DNA of 64,000 bases from Clostridia bacterium (GTDB lineage Bacteria > Bacillota > Clostridia > Christensenellales > Borkfalkiaceae), in the NCBI GenBank assembly GCA_017407325.1, contig JAFQWV010000022.1, positions 1 to 64,000 on the forward strand, given 5' to 3'. A program made the translations under genes and the position numbers. Shown piece after piece: positions 1 through 8,064 of the stretch. Under the pieces are notes generated by a model. It saw nothing but the letters and a program-made list of their open reading frames with translations, did not search any database and was not told the origin of the DNA. Every line of letters starts with the position of its first letter. The first letter of the stretch is position 1.

Positions 1-7
1 CAAGAAA

Positions 8-49
8 AACCTAATCCGAACCTAAAGTTTGGGTTAGGTTATCTTTTTT
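8..49 (+). terminator. Rho-independent terminator of an upstream gene
   Basis: A 10-bp stem (8-17 paired with 31-40, one G-T wobble) is followed by a T-rich tract at 42-49. It probably ends a gene that lies to the left of the window and isolates the small zinc-ribbon gene at 80. Confidence 0.65.
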
Positions 50-79
50 AGTATAAGTTTAGATAAGGAGATTTTTAAG

Positions 80-283
80 ATGGCTATTAAAGTAAGTACA
101 TTAAGTAAAAACGATGTGGGCTATGCTATTGAGGTTGATGTAAGTTATGTTTGTCGATATTGCAATGAAAGTGTTTCGGATACTATTAGTTTGAGTAAAG
201 ACGGACTTGGTAGTTCGGTTATTATAACTGAATGCGAGTGTCCAAATTGCGGTAGTTGTGTTGATTTAGACATAGACTTATAA
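80..283 (+). CDS. small zinc-ribbon protein, unknown function
   Basis: This 67-residue protein has two cysteine pairs: CRYC near residues 26-29 and CPNC near residues 54-57, the latter preceded by CEC and followed by another Cys. The spacing fits a single zinc ribbon that binds one metal ion. There is no signal peptide or membrane segment, so it is probably cytosolic. An AAGGAG ribosome binding site lies about 10 bases before the ATG. It stands alone between two terminator-like hairpins. No family is recognised; the fold assignment rests on the cysteine pattern only. Confidence 0.6.
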   Translation: MAIKVSTLSKNDVGYAIEVDVSYVCRYCNESVSDTISLSKDGLGSSVIITECECPNCGSCVDLDIDL

Positions 284-376
284 ATTTTTGCATTTACTTC
301 TAAATTTTTTCGTTTTATTTAATTTGCTTAAAACGTAAATTAGAATAAGCCTACTTTAGGTTATTTTCTTTTGTGT

Positions 377-405
377 AAAAGTCCTTTTCTAGGGGCTTTT
401 TTCTT
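377..405 (+). terminator. Rho-independent terminator
   Basis: Stem 377-384 pairs with 393-400 (one wobble) around a loop of about eight bases and runs into a T tract. It may end transcription from the zinc-ribbon gene. Confidence 0.55.
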
Positions 406-493
406 TGTGTCAAAACGCCGTATGCAAGCACGATGATTAAATGATTAGTCTAGTAAAAAATACGCTTAAAGTGGCGGTTTATGCCGTCGAAAG

Positions 494-623
494 CCTCTTG
501 ACTAGAGAGGGGAGTGTGTTAGGCTAATTTGCCAAAAGGCAACAAAAAAAAGCCCCTTAGGGCGTTGAAGTTTGCTCTTTTAAGCCTTTTTCAACACACT
601 CCTAAGAGGCTCAAGTCAAGAGG
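494..623. repeat. long interrupted inverted repeat at the 3' end of the recombinase gene
   Basis: CCTCTTGACT (494-503) and GGAGTGTGTT (511-520) recur as reverse complements at 614-623 and 593-602. The outer right arm contains the recombinase stop codon. Large serine integrases often sit next to their attachment site, so this could be an att or crossover region, or a stem that protects the transcript. Which of these holds is inference. Confidence 0.5.
544..563 (-). terminator. terminator of the recombinase transcript
   Basis: On the minus strand a short GCCC/GGGC stem is followed directly by eight T residues, about 50 bases after the recombinase stop codon. The stem is only four pairs long. 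Confidence 0.5.
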
Positions 624-2130
624 AACGTGGAATAAATAGCCACTTATTTGTTATACGTATATTTCTAACTTTATAGTTTGTAATATTGCTCTTTTTTTGT
701 TTAAGTTGTAGTAATTTATTTTTTGAAATCCCGTATAAAGCAATTGGGCTATTAAATAATATTTCAACTTTATCATTATAAAGTCTAATTTCCTTTACAA
801 GATAGTTAATTAAGACTTTAGCTTCAAGTTTAAGTGCTTGAACGTAGTATTCTCTAATCTCTTTTTCAGTTATTTTAGTAGATACTTTACTTTTTTCAAG
901 CAACGTTTTTTGTTCAATCTCTTGTAGTTTATCTTCAAGTTCTTTCATACGCTTATTTGTCGTGCTATTTATAACACCTTGCTCAATAGCTTTCATAATA
1001 TTAGCAAGTGCTGTTTCGCATTGACTTTTTTCTCTTTCAAGCATATTCAAAGCGATATTTTCTTTAACCAAATTATCTTGGCATTTTAATAACGACTTAA
1101 CCATACCATCAAATTCAGTTTTATCGGTTAAATACGATAAAATAGCATTTATAACAAATTCTTCCAAAAACTCTTTGCGTTGCATAGATTTTTGGCAACC
1201 GTTATTCAGTTTTCTTCCCATACACTTGTAATAACGTTTTTTAATACCTGTATGGCTTGTGCCACTTTCGGCAGTTATAGAACTACCACAATAGCCACAT
1301 TTTAGCTTATTTTTTAATAAATAAACGATTTCGGTGCTACGTTTTCCGTATTTATTGCTAGTAATTTTTGCTCTAACGGCATTATAAATTTCATCAGGAA
1401 CAATTTGAGGATATATATTATAAAAAACTTCTTCATTATGTCTATATATTCCTGCGTATTTCTCATTTTTAAGTATGTTATAAATTGTGCTTCTCGCAAA
1501 CGGCTTTCCACGATTGTAAATACCTTTTGAAGTAAGCTCGGCAAGAATATCTTTAACAAATACACCAATTGAATATTGATTATAAATATATCTTACAACT
1601 TCGGCTTGTTCTTCATCAATAATAACTTTTTTGTTTTCAACTTTATAACCATAAAGCAAAAATCCACCTGTGAAATGTCCTTTCAAACGTGATTCGTTCA
1701 TACCACGTTTAACTTTCTGCGATAATTCCATAGAATAATATTGACTCATCGCTTCAAGTAGCGATTCAAGAATAATGCCTTCGGGCGAATCAGGTATGTT
1801 TTCCATTGCAGATATAAGCTTAACGCCATTATCTTTTAAAGTCTTTTTATGTAGCACTGATTGATATTTATCTCTTGAAAACCTATCAAATTTATAAACT
1901 AGAACGTAATCCCAATTTTTAGTTTTGGAATCGTCAAGCATACGTTGAAAGTCTGGTCTATTATCGTTTGTGCCTGTCATTGCTCTGTCGATATAGGTGT
2001 CAAGAATAAGAATATTGTTAAATTGAGCATATTGCTCACAAATTCGAAGTTGACCTTCGATAGATTGCTCCGTTTGATTATCACTTGAATAACGTGCATA
2101 AATTACAGCCGTTTTAAATTGTTTTTCCAT
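616..2130 (-). CDS. large serine recombinase (site-specific integrase)
   Basis: This 504-residue enzyme of the large serine recombinase family cuts and rejoins DNA at attachment sites to insert or excise a mobile element. The N-terminal resolvase domain begins with IYARYSSDNQ, and Ser15 is the probable nucleophile. The Arg-rich catalytic segment KFDRFSRD follows. Next come a 'recombinase' domain, a zinc ribbon with CGYC and a later Cys pair at about residues 285-330, and a coiled coil near 360-430. The start is placed at the ATG preceded by AAAGGAG; an upstream ATG at 2154 lacks a site. It lies downstream of the replication gene on the same strand. The length is typical and no break is seen. 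Confidence 0.93.
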   Translation of the reverse strand: MEKQFKTAVIYARYSSDNQTEQSIEGQLRICEQYAQFNNILILDTYIDRAMTGTNDNRPDFQRMLDDSKTKNWDYVLVYKFDRFSRDKYQSVLHKKTLKDNGVKLISAMENIPDSPEGIILESLLEAMSQYYSMELSQKVKRGMNESRLKGHFTGGFLLYGYKVENKKVIIDEEQAEVVRYIYNQYSIGVFVKDILAELTSKGIYNRGKPFARSTIYNILKNEKYAGIYRHNEEVFYNIYPQIVPDEIYNAVRAKITSNKYGKRSTEIVYLLKNKLKCGYCGSSITAESGTSHTGIKKRYYKCMGRKLNNGCQKSMQRKEFLEEFVINAILSYLTDKTEFDGMVKSLLKCQDNLVKENIALNMLEREKSQCETALANIMKAIEQGVINSTTNKRMKELEDKLQEIEQKTLLEKSKVSTKITEKEIREYYVQALKLEAKVLINYLVKEIRLYNDKVEILFNSPIALYGISKNKLLQLKQKKSNITNYKVRNIRITNKWLFIPRSS

Positions 2131-2171
2131 TTTTTTTACTCCTTTTAATTTCATTTAATTTGTCTTTCGAC

Positions 2172-2296
2172 GGGAGCAACCAAAACGAAACTGCTTAATA
2201 TTTGTAATAAAACCTCTAAATATTTCTTTTATACAAGGGTTGCAAAAAGCAATGCACTTTACCCTTGTATAAAAGAGTAGTTTCGTTTACGCTCCC
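2172..2296. repeat. nested inverted repeats between rep and recombinase
   Basis: A perfect 15-bp inverted repeat (2226-2240 with 2261-2275) with a 20-base loop sits inside an outer pair. The outer arms are AAACGAAACT at 2183-2192 with its complement at 2279-2288, and GGGAGC at 2172-2177 with GCTCCC at 2291-2296. There is no T tract on either strand, so a simple terminator is unlikely. Its position next to a HUH initiator suggests a replication origin (dso or sso) or a recombinase site. This is inference. Confidence 0.6.
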
Positions 2297-2321
2297 AAAA
2301 AGGCGAAAGAGAAATTAGATT

Positions 2322-3212
2322 CTAATTCGCCTTTCTCATTTTAGATATAACTTCAGGACTTACTTGTCCCATATAACAACCTTCGTCCCAACACGAAAAG
2401 TTGTCAAATAGTATTAGTTTTTCGCCTCTGTCTTCGTTCATAACACAAATAACGTCTTCTTCCATAATATCGGAAATGAAGTAGGTGGGCGTGTTTTTTG
2501 AGTAAACAATACGCTCTCCAGTTTTTTCTAAATACTTCATAAGATAACGTGTAGCACTTGATAAAGCATTAGGGTCAGCTTTTTCTATTCGCTTAAAATC
2601 ACTGCGTCCAAATCGCTCGTTAAAATAAGTGTTTTGTAACGTTACTTGCCGTTTGTGTGTGCTAAAACTATAATCGTTTACTTCTTTCAGCTCTCCCACC
2701 ATCGCATTTTCGGGTATGTAGAATATACCGTGAAAATGTAGTCGGTTTTTCTCGGGAGAACGCTCCCAAACTCCTATGTAAATCCAACCTTTTCTATAAC
2801 TTAATTTCTTTAAACAATTCTTTAATTTTTTCATAAAACTTTCCTCATTGTGTTTTTTATCGTCATAGGTAAACGTGCAAAAATAATTCCATTGTCCTAA
2901 ATTTATTTTTCTTGCCAATCGTTTTCTACGTTCTATTAAATTTCTAAATTTTTTATCCATATATGATTTAACAAATTCTTTAGTGGCTTTAGTGTCTTTA
3001 ATTATTTCGTTTAATTGGTTGTTTAATGCTTCAACTTTTTCTTTTTTACGCTTTCCTTTGTTTTCTTGAAACACTTTATCTGCCATCTCTTTTAATTTGA
3101 TATCTTTCTCGCTTTCTATTTTTTTAGCTTTCTTTTTAACAGGTCGGTTCGTGTGGGGGATTGCAATGTAATGACTGCCATCGTTGTATACTTTGCTTTC
3201 ACCGTAAATCAT
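2322..3212 (-). CDS. rolling-circle-type replication initiator (HUH endonuclease)
   Basis: This 296-residue protein resembles replication-associated proteins of small plasmids and integrative elements. Such proteins nick one strand through a tyrosine to start rolling-circle replication. The three hallmark motifs appear in order: FCTFTYDD (about 112-119), the metal-binding LHFHGIF (HUH motif, about 157-163) and RYLMKYLEK with the candidate catalytic Tyr and Lys (about 222-230). The N-terminus is very Lys-rich. The start has AGGAGGTG seven bases upstream and follows the 44-residue ORF. The next gene on the strand is the serine recombinase. The family name is inferred from motifs. Confidence 0.8.
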   Translation of the reverse strand: MIYGESKVYNDGSHYIAIPHTNRPVKKKAKKIESEKDIKLKEMADKVFQENKGKRKKEKVEALNNQLNEIIKDTKATKEFVKSYMDKKFRNLIERRKRLARKINLGQWNYFCTFTYDDKKHNEESFMKKLKNCLKKLSYRKGWIYIGVWERSPEKNRLHFHGIFYIPENAMVGELKEVNDYSFSTHKRQVTLQNTYFNERFGRSDFKRIEKADPNALSSATRYLMKYLEKTGERIVYSKNTPTYFISDIMEEDVICVMNEDRGEKLILFDNFSCWDEGCYMGQVSPEVISKMRKAN

Positions 3213-3229
3213 AATTTACACCTCCTTGT

Positions 3230-3364
3230 TTAGTTTTTCTCTTTATAAAGCTCAAGAATACGGTTTAGCAAAGTGAAATAAAAGTGTTTTTGTTCACTTT
3301 CAGACAACGCCAAAACACTCGGACTGCCAATTGCTACAATCTCTAGATTTTTTTGCTTTTTCAT
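3230..3364 (-). CDS. 44-residue ORF upstream of the replication initiator
   Basis: This short ORF has a perfect AAAGGAGG site before its ATG and ends 17 bases before the initiator start, so the two are probably cotranscribed. The product begins MKKQKNLEIVAIGSP and ends with a charged helix, ILELYKEKN. No family is recognised. A small copy-control or accessory protein of the element would fit its position, but nothing in the sequence proves this. Confidence 0.55.
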   Translation of the reverse strand: MKKQKNLEIVAIGSPSVLALSESEQKHFYFTLLNRILELYKEKN

Positions 3365-3745
3365 TTCGTTTTCCTCCTTTTTCTAAATTTTTCATAGAAA
3401 AAAGAGCACGAAAAAAAGCGCAATACGGCTTTAAAATAAATTAAAACTGTATTACGCTTCGTTTTAAGTGCAACTATTTCCGATATTTCCCTCGGAATTA
3501 CGGGTTGTGCCTTTTATTTGGCAATCGTTAAACTAAACTTGTCACTTCGAATACAAAACTAAATTAACTAACAAATTCTCCTTTGACTATGAAGTTTTAA
3601 TTGTTTGAATAATAACGGACTCACACGCCAAAAAACTATTCAATGTTAGGCATTATATCATACGAAATTACCAAAGTCAAGCGTTTGTGACAAAAATCTC
3701 GAACAAATGTTCTATAATTTTTTTTTTGTGTATAAACTAAAATTA

Positions 3746-3810
3746 ACGCCGAAGCGGTAAAAAGTCTGTTTATAAGCGGTTTAGCGTAAACAGACTTTTT
3801 CGCTCGGCGT
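3746..3810. repeat. long inverted repeat
   Basis: A perfect 14-bp core, AAAAAGTCTGTTTA (3759-3772) with its complement at 3787-3800, is extended on the outside by ACGCCGA and TCGGCGT with small bulges. The loop is 14 bases. It lies 50 bases from the stronger repeat at 3857. Confidence 0.7.
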
Positions 3811-3856
3811 ATTGGTTTAGCAAATTTATAAACGTCAAAATTGAGTTAAGTTGGAT

Positions 3857-3920
3857 AGACGTGTGCTTGTCTTCGGCGGGGCAAAGCCCCACCGACTTGT
3901 TTCAAGACAAGCACACGTCT
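3857..3920. repeat. cruciform-forming inverted repeat with inner GC hairpin
   Basis: A perfect 17-bp inverted repeat (3857-3873 with 3904-3920) encloses a second hairpin, GGGGC-AAA-GCCCC (3878-3890), extended by CGG/CCG. It is much more GC-rich than its surroundings and has no T tract. The shape fits a double-strand origin or another protein-bound cruciform. Confidence 0.7.
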
Positions 3921-4068
3921 CAGTGCCAAAATAAGTTTTTGATATGCTATTATAGTTTCAGTTTAAAACACAAAGGAAAAGCAAAAATGCAAATTAATTG
4001 TTTTTATTGGCTTATTTATTACAATCAGGTATGTTAAAATATACGTAACAAAAATTAGCGAGGTATTT

Positions 4069-4311
4069 ATGAAATTAAACGTAGCTATTTCATCTCGAAT
4101 AAGAGAATTACTGATTCAAAACAATATGTCACAATATAAATTGGAACAGCTTTCAGGACTTACTCACAACACTATGCTCTGCATAATGAGTGGGCGTTAT
4201 CAAAGTTGCAATTTAAAAACACTTCTTAAAATAATTAACGCTTTTAATATTTCTGTAAGCGATTTTTTTGCTTGCGATAAATTTAATTTAGAAAACTTGA
4301 TTATAGACTAA
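4069..4311 (+). CDS. Cro/C1-type helix-turn-helix regulator
   Basis: This 80-residue protein consists almost only of an XRE-type DNA-binding domain. The recognition region MSQYKLEQLSGLTHNTM lies near residues 20-36 and is followed by ILKIINAFNISVSDFF-like helices typical of this family. It is 20 bases upstream of an HNH endonuclease gene on the same strand, so it may act as the controller of the restriction gene. Alternatively it may regulate the neighbouring mobile element. No clear operator was found. Confidence 0.75.
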   Translation: MKLNVAISSRIRELLIQNNMSQYKLEQLSGLTHNTMLCIMSGRYQSCNLKTLLKIINAFNISVSDFFACDKFNLENLIID

Positions 4312-4331
4312 TTAAATATAAGGAGAAACTT

Positions 4332-4931
4332 ATGACAAAAACTGAGTTATTTATTAAATTAGCACAGCCAGATGAAAACGGTGTTAGTCGTTGGGTAAGA
4401 GTTAGCGAATTTGTAGGAGAATATGGTTCTTTAACTTTTGGCAATGGTGCGTCTTGGGCAAGAAAAGAATCTACGCTTGCAAAAAAGTATATAATAGAAT
4501 TTGATAAGAGCATTACACCTGGTAATGGAATAGATAGAATACGCTTAAACGGTATCAACAATGGCGATTACTCTCAACATATAAGAGCAGATATAAAGAG
4601 GGCTATAAAGGCGCAACGCTGCGTTGTGTTGGGAACATCTAATCCTGAAGTTGACCATAAAAACGGAATGAAAAATGAAGACCGTGTTATGAGAAATGAA
4701 GACCAACGTTTAGAAGATTTTCAACCGTTAAGTAAAGCCGCTAACGATGCTAAACGTCAATATTGTAAAGAATGTCGTCGCTCGGGTATTCGTTACGATG
4801 CTAAAAAATTAGGTTATCCTATGTCATATTACAAAGGTGGAGCAACTCACAATAACGAGGAAAACGCATGCGAAGGTTGTTATTGGTATGACCCGATTGA
4901 GTTTAAAAAACATTTACAGGAGAAGAAATAA
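4332..4931 (+). CDS. HNH-family endonuclease, probable type II restriction enzyme
   Basis: This 199-residue protein carries an HNH-like core: VDHKNG (about 116-121), then LEDFQPLSKAANDAKR with the expected Asn (about 135-150). Two cysteine pairs, CKEC (about 154-157) and CEGC further on, probably hold a structural zinc. An AAGGAG site precedes the ATG. It is followed after three bases by the EVE-nuclease gene, while the two DNA methylases of the island are on the opposite strand. Assignment as the cutting partner of a restriction-modification system rests on this context. The target sequence cannot be read from the protein. Confidence 0.75.
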   Translation: MTKTELFIKLAQPDENGVSRWVRVSEFVGEYGSLTFGNGASWARKESTLAKKYIIEFDKSITPGNGIDRIRLNGINNGDYSQHIRADIKRAIKAQRCVVLGTSNPEVDHKNGMKNEDRVMRNEDQRLEDFQPLSKAANDAKRQYCKECRRSGIRYDAKKLGYPMSYYKGGATHNNEENACEGCYWYDPIEFKKHLQEKK

Positions 4932-4934
4932 AGA

Positions 4935-6059
4935 ATGACCCATGTTTTTGTAGTAAATGAAACAACTTTTAATGTCCATTTGCAATTTATGTTTGCTGGA
5001 ACAGGCTTCTCAACCTTTCAACCCGCATTAAATAGCACATTAAAAAGTAAATATGATTATGAAAATACTTTTACAGGAATGATTGCAGATATTTCAAAGG
5101 TTAGAAATGGAGATAAAGTGTTATTTTATGTAACAGGAGTAAAAAGGTTTTTTGGAATTTTTGAAATAGAAGGGAATCCTTTTTTTGAAGCTCAAAACAC
5201 AGATTATTTAGGTGGTTCCTTAAAAAAATACCTGCCTTTTAGAGTAAAAATAAAACCATAAAAAGTTTTTGCTAAAGGGATTTTAGAACAACTAGATGAC
5301 ATCTCAACAATAAATAAACCTTATGAAATGTGTTGGAGTATGATTTATAGAAAATTGACGGGAATGAGAGGTTGCTCTTTCCTTACTAATCATGAATCAG
5401 ATAGTATTGAAAGATTATTGGATGCTGAAAACAACTCTTCTTTTTTACGAAATGGTGATTTTTGTTATGACTCAAAAACCCAAGAGATAGTAGCAAGTAA
5501 TACTCAAAATCAGTATACAGGGATAACAACCGTTTCTTTATCAATCGACAATAGATTGTTTAATGTTGGTAATTCGCACGAAGGACATGTTCAAGCTTAT
5601 ATAATGCAAAACTATGACCGACATCCTCAATTAATATCAAAATTGTTCCCTTCAACTTTTATAAAATTATGGATTGGAAATGAAGTTATATGCAGTGTGG
5701 GAGAAAAAAGGATAGATATTTTAACTTGTATTGAAACAAACAATGAAATCCAAATTAGGGTGATAGAATTAAAAGACGAACCTCCTTTAGCAAGCTTGAT
5801 AACAAATCAAATTCCGTGGTATATTAAATGGGTTGACCAATATATAGCCCCAAACTTATTATCAAAAAATAAACCTGTCACAATTATACCTACCATATTT
5901 GCGTATGAATACAAAAGAAACACCAAAAACAAGCGTGACTTTGATTCTGCTGTAGTTAATTTCAACAATCAAACAAGAAATATGTGTAGCAATGCTACTG
6001 TTAATAATTTGGATTGTATCTATTATGATAGAACACAGAATCCTATAAAAATATATTAA
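4935..6059 (+). pseudogene. EVE/PUA-like + PD-(D/E)XK nuclease, broken by one in-frame stop
   Basis: Two ORFs (4935-5261 and 5328-6059) lie in the same frame. Reading through the TAA at 5259-5261 gives one continuous protein of about 374 residues with no other stop. Residues 1-100 look like an EVE/PUA-type reader domain: VFVVN at the start, then DKVLFYVTG and FGIFEI. The C-terminal half has a PD-(D/E)XK pattern: KRIDILT and, 17 residues later, VIELK. EVE domains in restriction enzymes often read modified bases, so a modification-dependent or type II nuclease is likely. The break is either a real nonsense mutation or an assembly error. The second half has no ribosome binding site of its own. 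Confidence 0.75.
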
Positions 6060-6095
6060 GAAGGAAGACCAAGTTTTTGCTTGGTCTTCCTTCTT
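6058..6095. terminator. shared bidirectional terminator overlapping two stop codons
   Basis: A perfect 16-bp stem (6058-6073 with 6080-6095) lies between two convergent genes. Its arms overlap the stop codons of both the EVE-nuclease gene and the PIN-like gene. Confidence 0.8.
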
Positions 6096-8034
6096 ATTCA
6101 TAATATTCTTTTATTTTTCTATCATAAGTTTTTTCATACACTTTTATTTCGATAAGCTTTGATAATTTTATAACTAACCTTGATTTTCCAATCACAAAAT
6201 CAAGCAATCCAAATATCGAAACTGCAATACCAATTATTCCTAAAATACTAACTTCTCCGATTAAACCTTGCTTAATACAAGAGATAGTGCCCAAACCGCC
6301 AAATCCCAATAATATGACATAAAGAATTATTAGAATGCTCCATTTAACTATTTTAGATTTTTGAGTAGCTTTTTTCTTTGCTTTATTTCTTAAATTACTC
6401 ATAAAAGCTTTCTTATCTTGTTCGGCTTTTAAACGAGCTTCTTTTTCACTATCTAGTTCTGTTTTTAGTTTTTTGTTATCGAAGCCTGCTTTTTCTCTAA
6501 TTTTATCTTCGTATTTTTCTTGAACAAATTTTATTTTTTCTATTGTAATTTCGCTAGGGTCACCGTTACAAATTTCAACTAGTTCTCTTCTACAATAAAT
6601 ATTTTCCAAAATCAAGCCTGCGCTTTCTTCATCAAAACTTCCATCTTGTTTATATCTTTTTATACACGCAAAGACTCCTTCCATAAAATTTTCTGTAACT
6701 TCTTCTGTCGCAGCCATCGCATTTGCAACAAGAATATCTTTCGGTACGGAGGAATTCTTTTTGCTATTTTTTAACCACATTAATATTGTGAAGTCTATTT
6801 CTGACATGGAGCAGCCAATATCGTGTGCAGAACCTAAAAACTTGTTTGAAACCTGCACTAAGTTGTGGTTATTTGTAATAAAGATTACTTTACACTTTTC
6901 TATACTGCGTGAAGTTGCTCCTTTTCGTAAGCGATTAATATAAGCGATAGTGGCAATATCAATTTCTAAAGCTTTTTCATTATTTTTATATGATGGAATT
7001 TTTTCTTTTAACTCCTCAGATAATCCTTTCTCATCTATAAAAAATTGTTCTTCAATAGGGATTTCTTTAGGGTATTCTGTAATATTGTGGTATCTTAATT
7101 TTTTATCCAATTGAAGCAAAAAAAGTTCAATATCTTCAATAGAGGAGTCTTTTTCATCAAAAAATTCAAGTGTATGAACGTACTTTCCTCCTTGTTGACG
7201 TTGATGCATATATGAACGAATAATACTTTCTAACTCTTTGAAGTTATGTTGAAAATAATGAAGTTTTACTTCGGGAGGAAGCACTTGAAGAAATTCTTGG
7301 GCAACTCTATTTTCTCCTTCGGTTTTTAGACTTAGTATACTTAATAATAATGGAGCATCTAATATGATAACTGTATCTTTCATTCTAGCCTTAAAGATAT
7401 TTTCATTATTAGTTTGAAGATAGATAGCTTTAGAAAGGAAGACACCTTTAATAAGTTCAATAAGCGTATTGAAAGTTTCGCTATTACTTTCACATTCTTC
7501 CAATATGAAGGCGCCAACAATCCTGTTCGTGTTTTCAAATTTTGAAATTTGAGAATCAATTAAGGAATTATCTATCGTTGATAGTCCATATTTATCTAAA
7601 AAATTAAAAAGAGCTTTTTTGGAATCTTCATCCGTATACTTCTTAAAACTATTAGCATTCAGATATGGGGTAAGTTTTTTTACTATTGCATCAACTAACA
7701 TAAGAGCATGGTTACGTTTATTTTTAATTTTAGAATGTTCATCAGAAACATCCTTTGAAAACGTATATTCTTTATTATTGTATGTAAGACAACCACTGTT
7801 CTTGCTCAAACGTATAAATGCTTTATCTATAATGGCTATGGGTAAATTATCAAAAGCAAATGTATTTTGAATAAAATCACAAATAGACGAAGTGGTTACG
7901 ATTTCGCCAATAGTATATTTTTCGTGCAAAGCATATTTAACAAAAGGTAACATCAAATCAATGCTGTCATTTTGTTTTTTATTTGCAAACGTTGATAGAA
8001 TAGCTGTTCCTATCATAATATTTTCGTTAATCAT
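6094..8034 (-). CDS. large PIN-like protein with C-terminal membrane segments, unknown function
   Basis: This is a protein of about 646 residues and the last gene of the defence operon. The N-terminal third is helical. The middle has a PIN-like pattern: a strand ending in Asp (VIILDAPLLL, about residue 215), a conserved acidic EIDIATIAYINRL, and IFITNNHNLV, where PIN nucleases often have TND. A Lys/Glu coiled coil precedes two hydrophobic segments at about 565-620, and a short charged tail follows. It could be a membrane-anchored nuclease effector. The start is uncertain: ATG 8034 has GGAG nine bases upstream, while ATG 8049 and TTG 8058 have poorer sites. PIN membership is inference. Confidence 0.6.
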   Translation of the reverse strand: MINENIMIGTAILSTFANKKQNDSIDLMLPFVKYALHEKYTIGEIVTTSSICDFIQNTFAFDNLPIAIIDKAFIRLSKNSGCLTYNNKEYTFSKDVSDEHSKIKNKRNHALMLVDAIVKKLTPYLNANSFKKYTDEDSKKALFNFLDKYGLSTIDNSLIDSQISKFENTNRIVGAFILEECESNSETFNTLIELIKGVFLSKAIYLQTNNENIFKARMKDTVIILDAPLLLSILSLKTEGENRVAQEFLQVLPPEVKLHYFQHNFKELESIIRSYMHQRQQGGKYVHTLEFFDEKDSSIEDIELFLLQLDKKLRYHNITEYPKEIPIEEQFFIDEKGLSEELKEKIPSYKNNEKALEIDIATIAYINRLRKGATSRSIEKCKVIFITNNHNLVQVSNKFLGSAHDIGCSMSEIDFTILMWLKNSKKNSSVPKDILVANAMAATEEVTENFMEGVFACIKRYKQDGSFDEESAGLILENIYCRRELVEICNGDPSEITIEKIKFVQEKYEDKIREKAGFDNKKLKTELDSEKEARLKAEQDKKAFMSNLRNKAKKKATQKSKIVKWSILIILYVILLGFGGLGTISCIKQGLIGEVSILGIIGIAVSIFGLLDFVIGKSRLVIKLSKLIEIKVYEKTYDRKIKEYYE

Positions 8035-8064
8035 TTGTTTATTCTCCATTATTCCCAAATAGCA

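Larger units (their letters stand above)
284..615. other. gene-free stretch at the recombinase end
   Basis: No convincing ORF lies here. The stretch holds a plus-strand terminator at 377-405, a minus-strand terminator at 544-563, and a long interrupted inverted repeat (494-520 with 593-623) whose right arm overlaps the last codons of the serine recombinase gene. The latter two could mark the end of the mobile element. Confidence 0.6.
3365..4068. other. gene-free, hairpin-rich region upstream of rep (possible origin)
   Basis: About 700 bases lack ORFs with a ribosome binding site. They hold an imperfect inverted repeat near 3418-3460 (15 of 18 pairs match), a large one at 3746-3810 and a very strong one at 3857-3920. 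This cluster upstream of a HUH initiator gene is a plausible origin region. It also separates the element from the divergent restriction genes. Confidence 0.55.

Noticed and set aside
4935..5261. Stand-alone EVE-domain protein
   Set aside because: The frame continues after a single TAA into a nuclease domain without its own ribosome site, so a broken fusion is more likely.
5259..5261. Recoded stop (TAA read as sense) in the EVE-nuclease gene
   Set aside because: Other genes use TAA as a normal stop, and no recoding signal is visible; a nonsense mutation or error is simpler.
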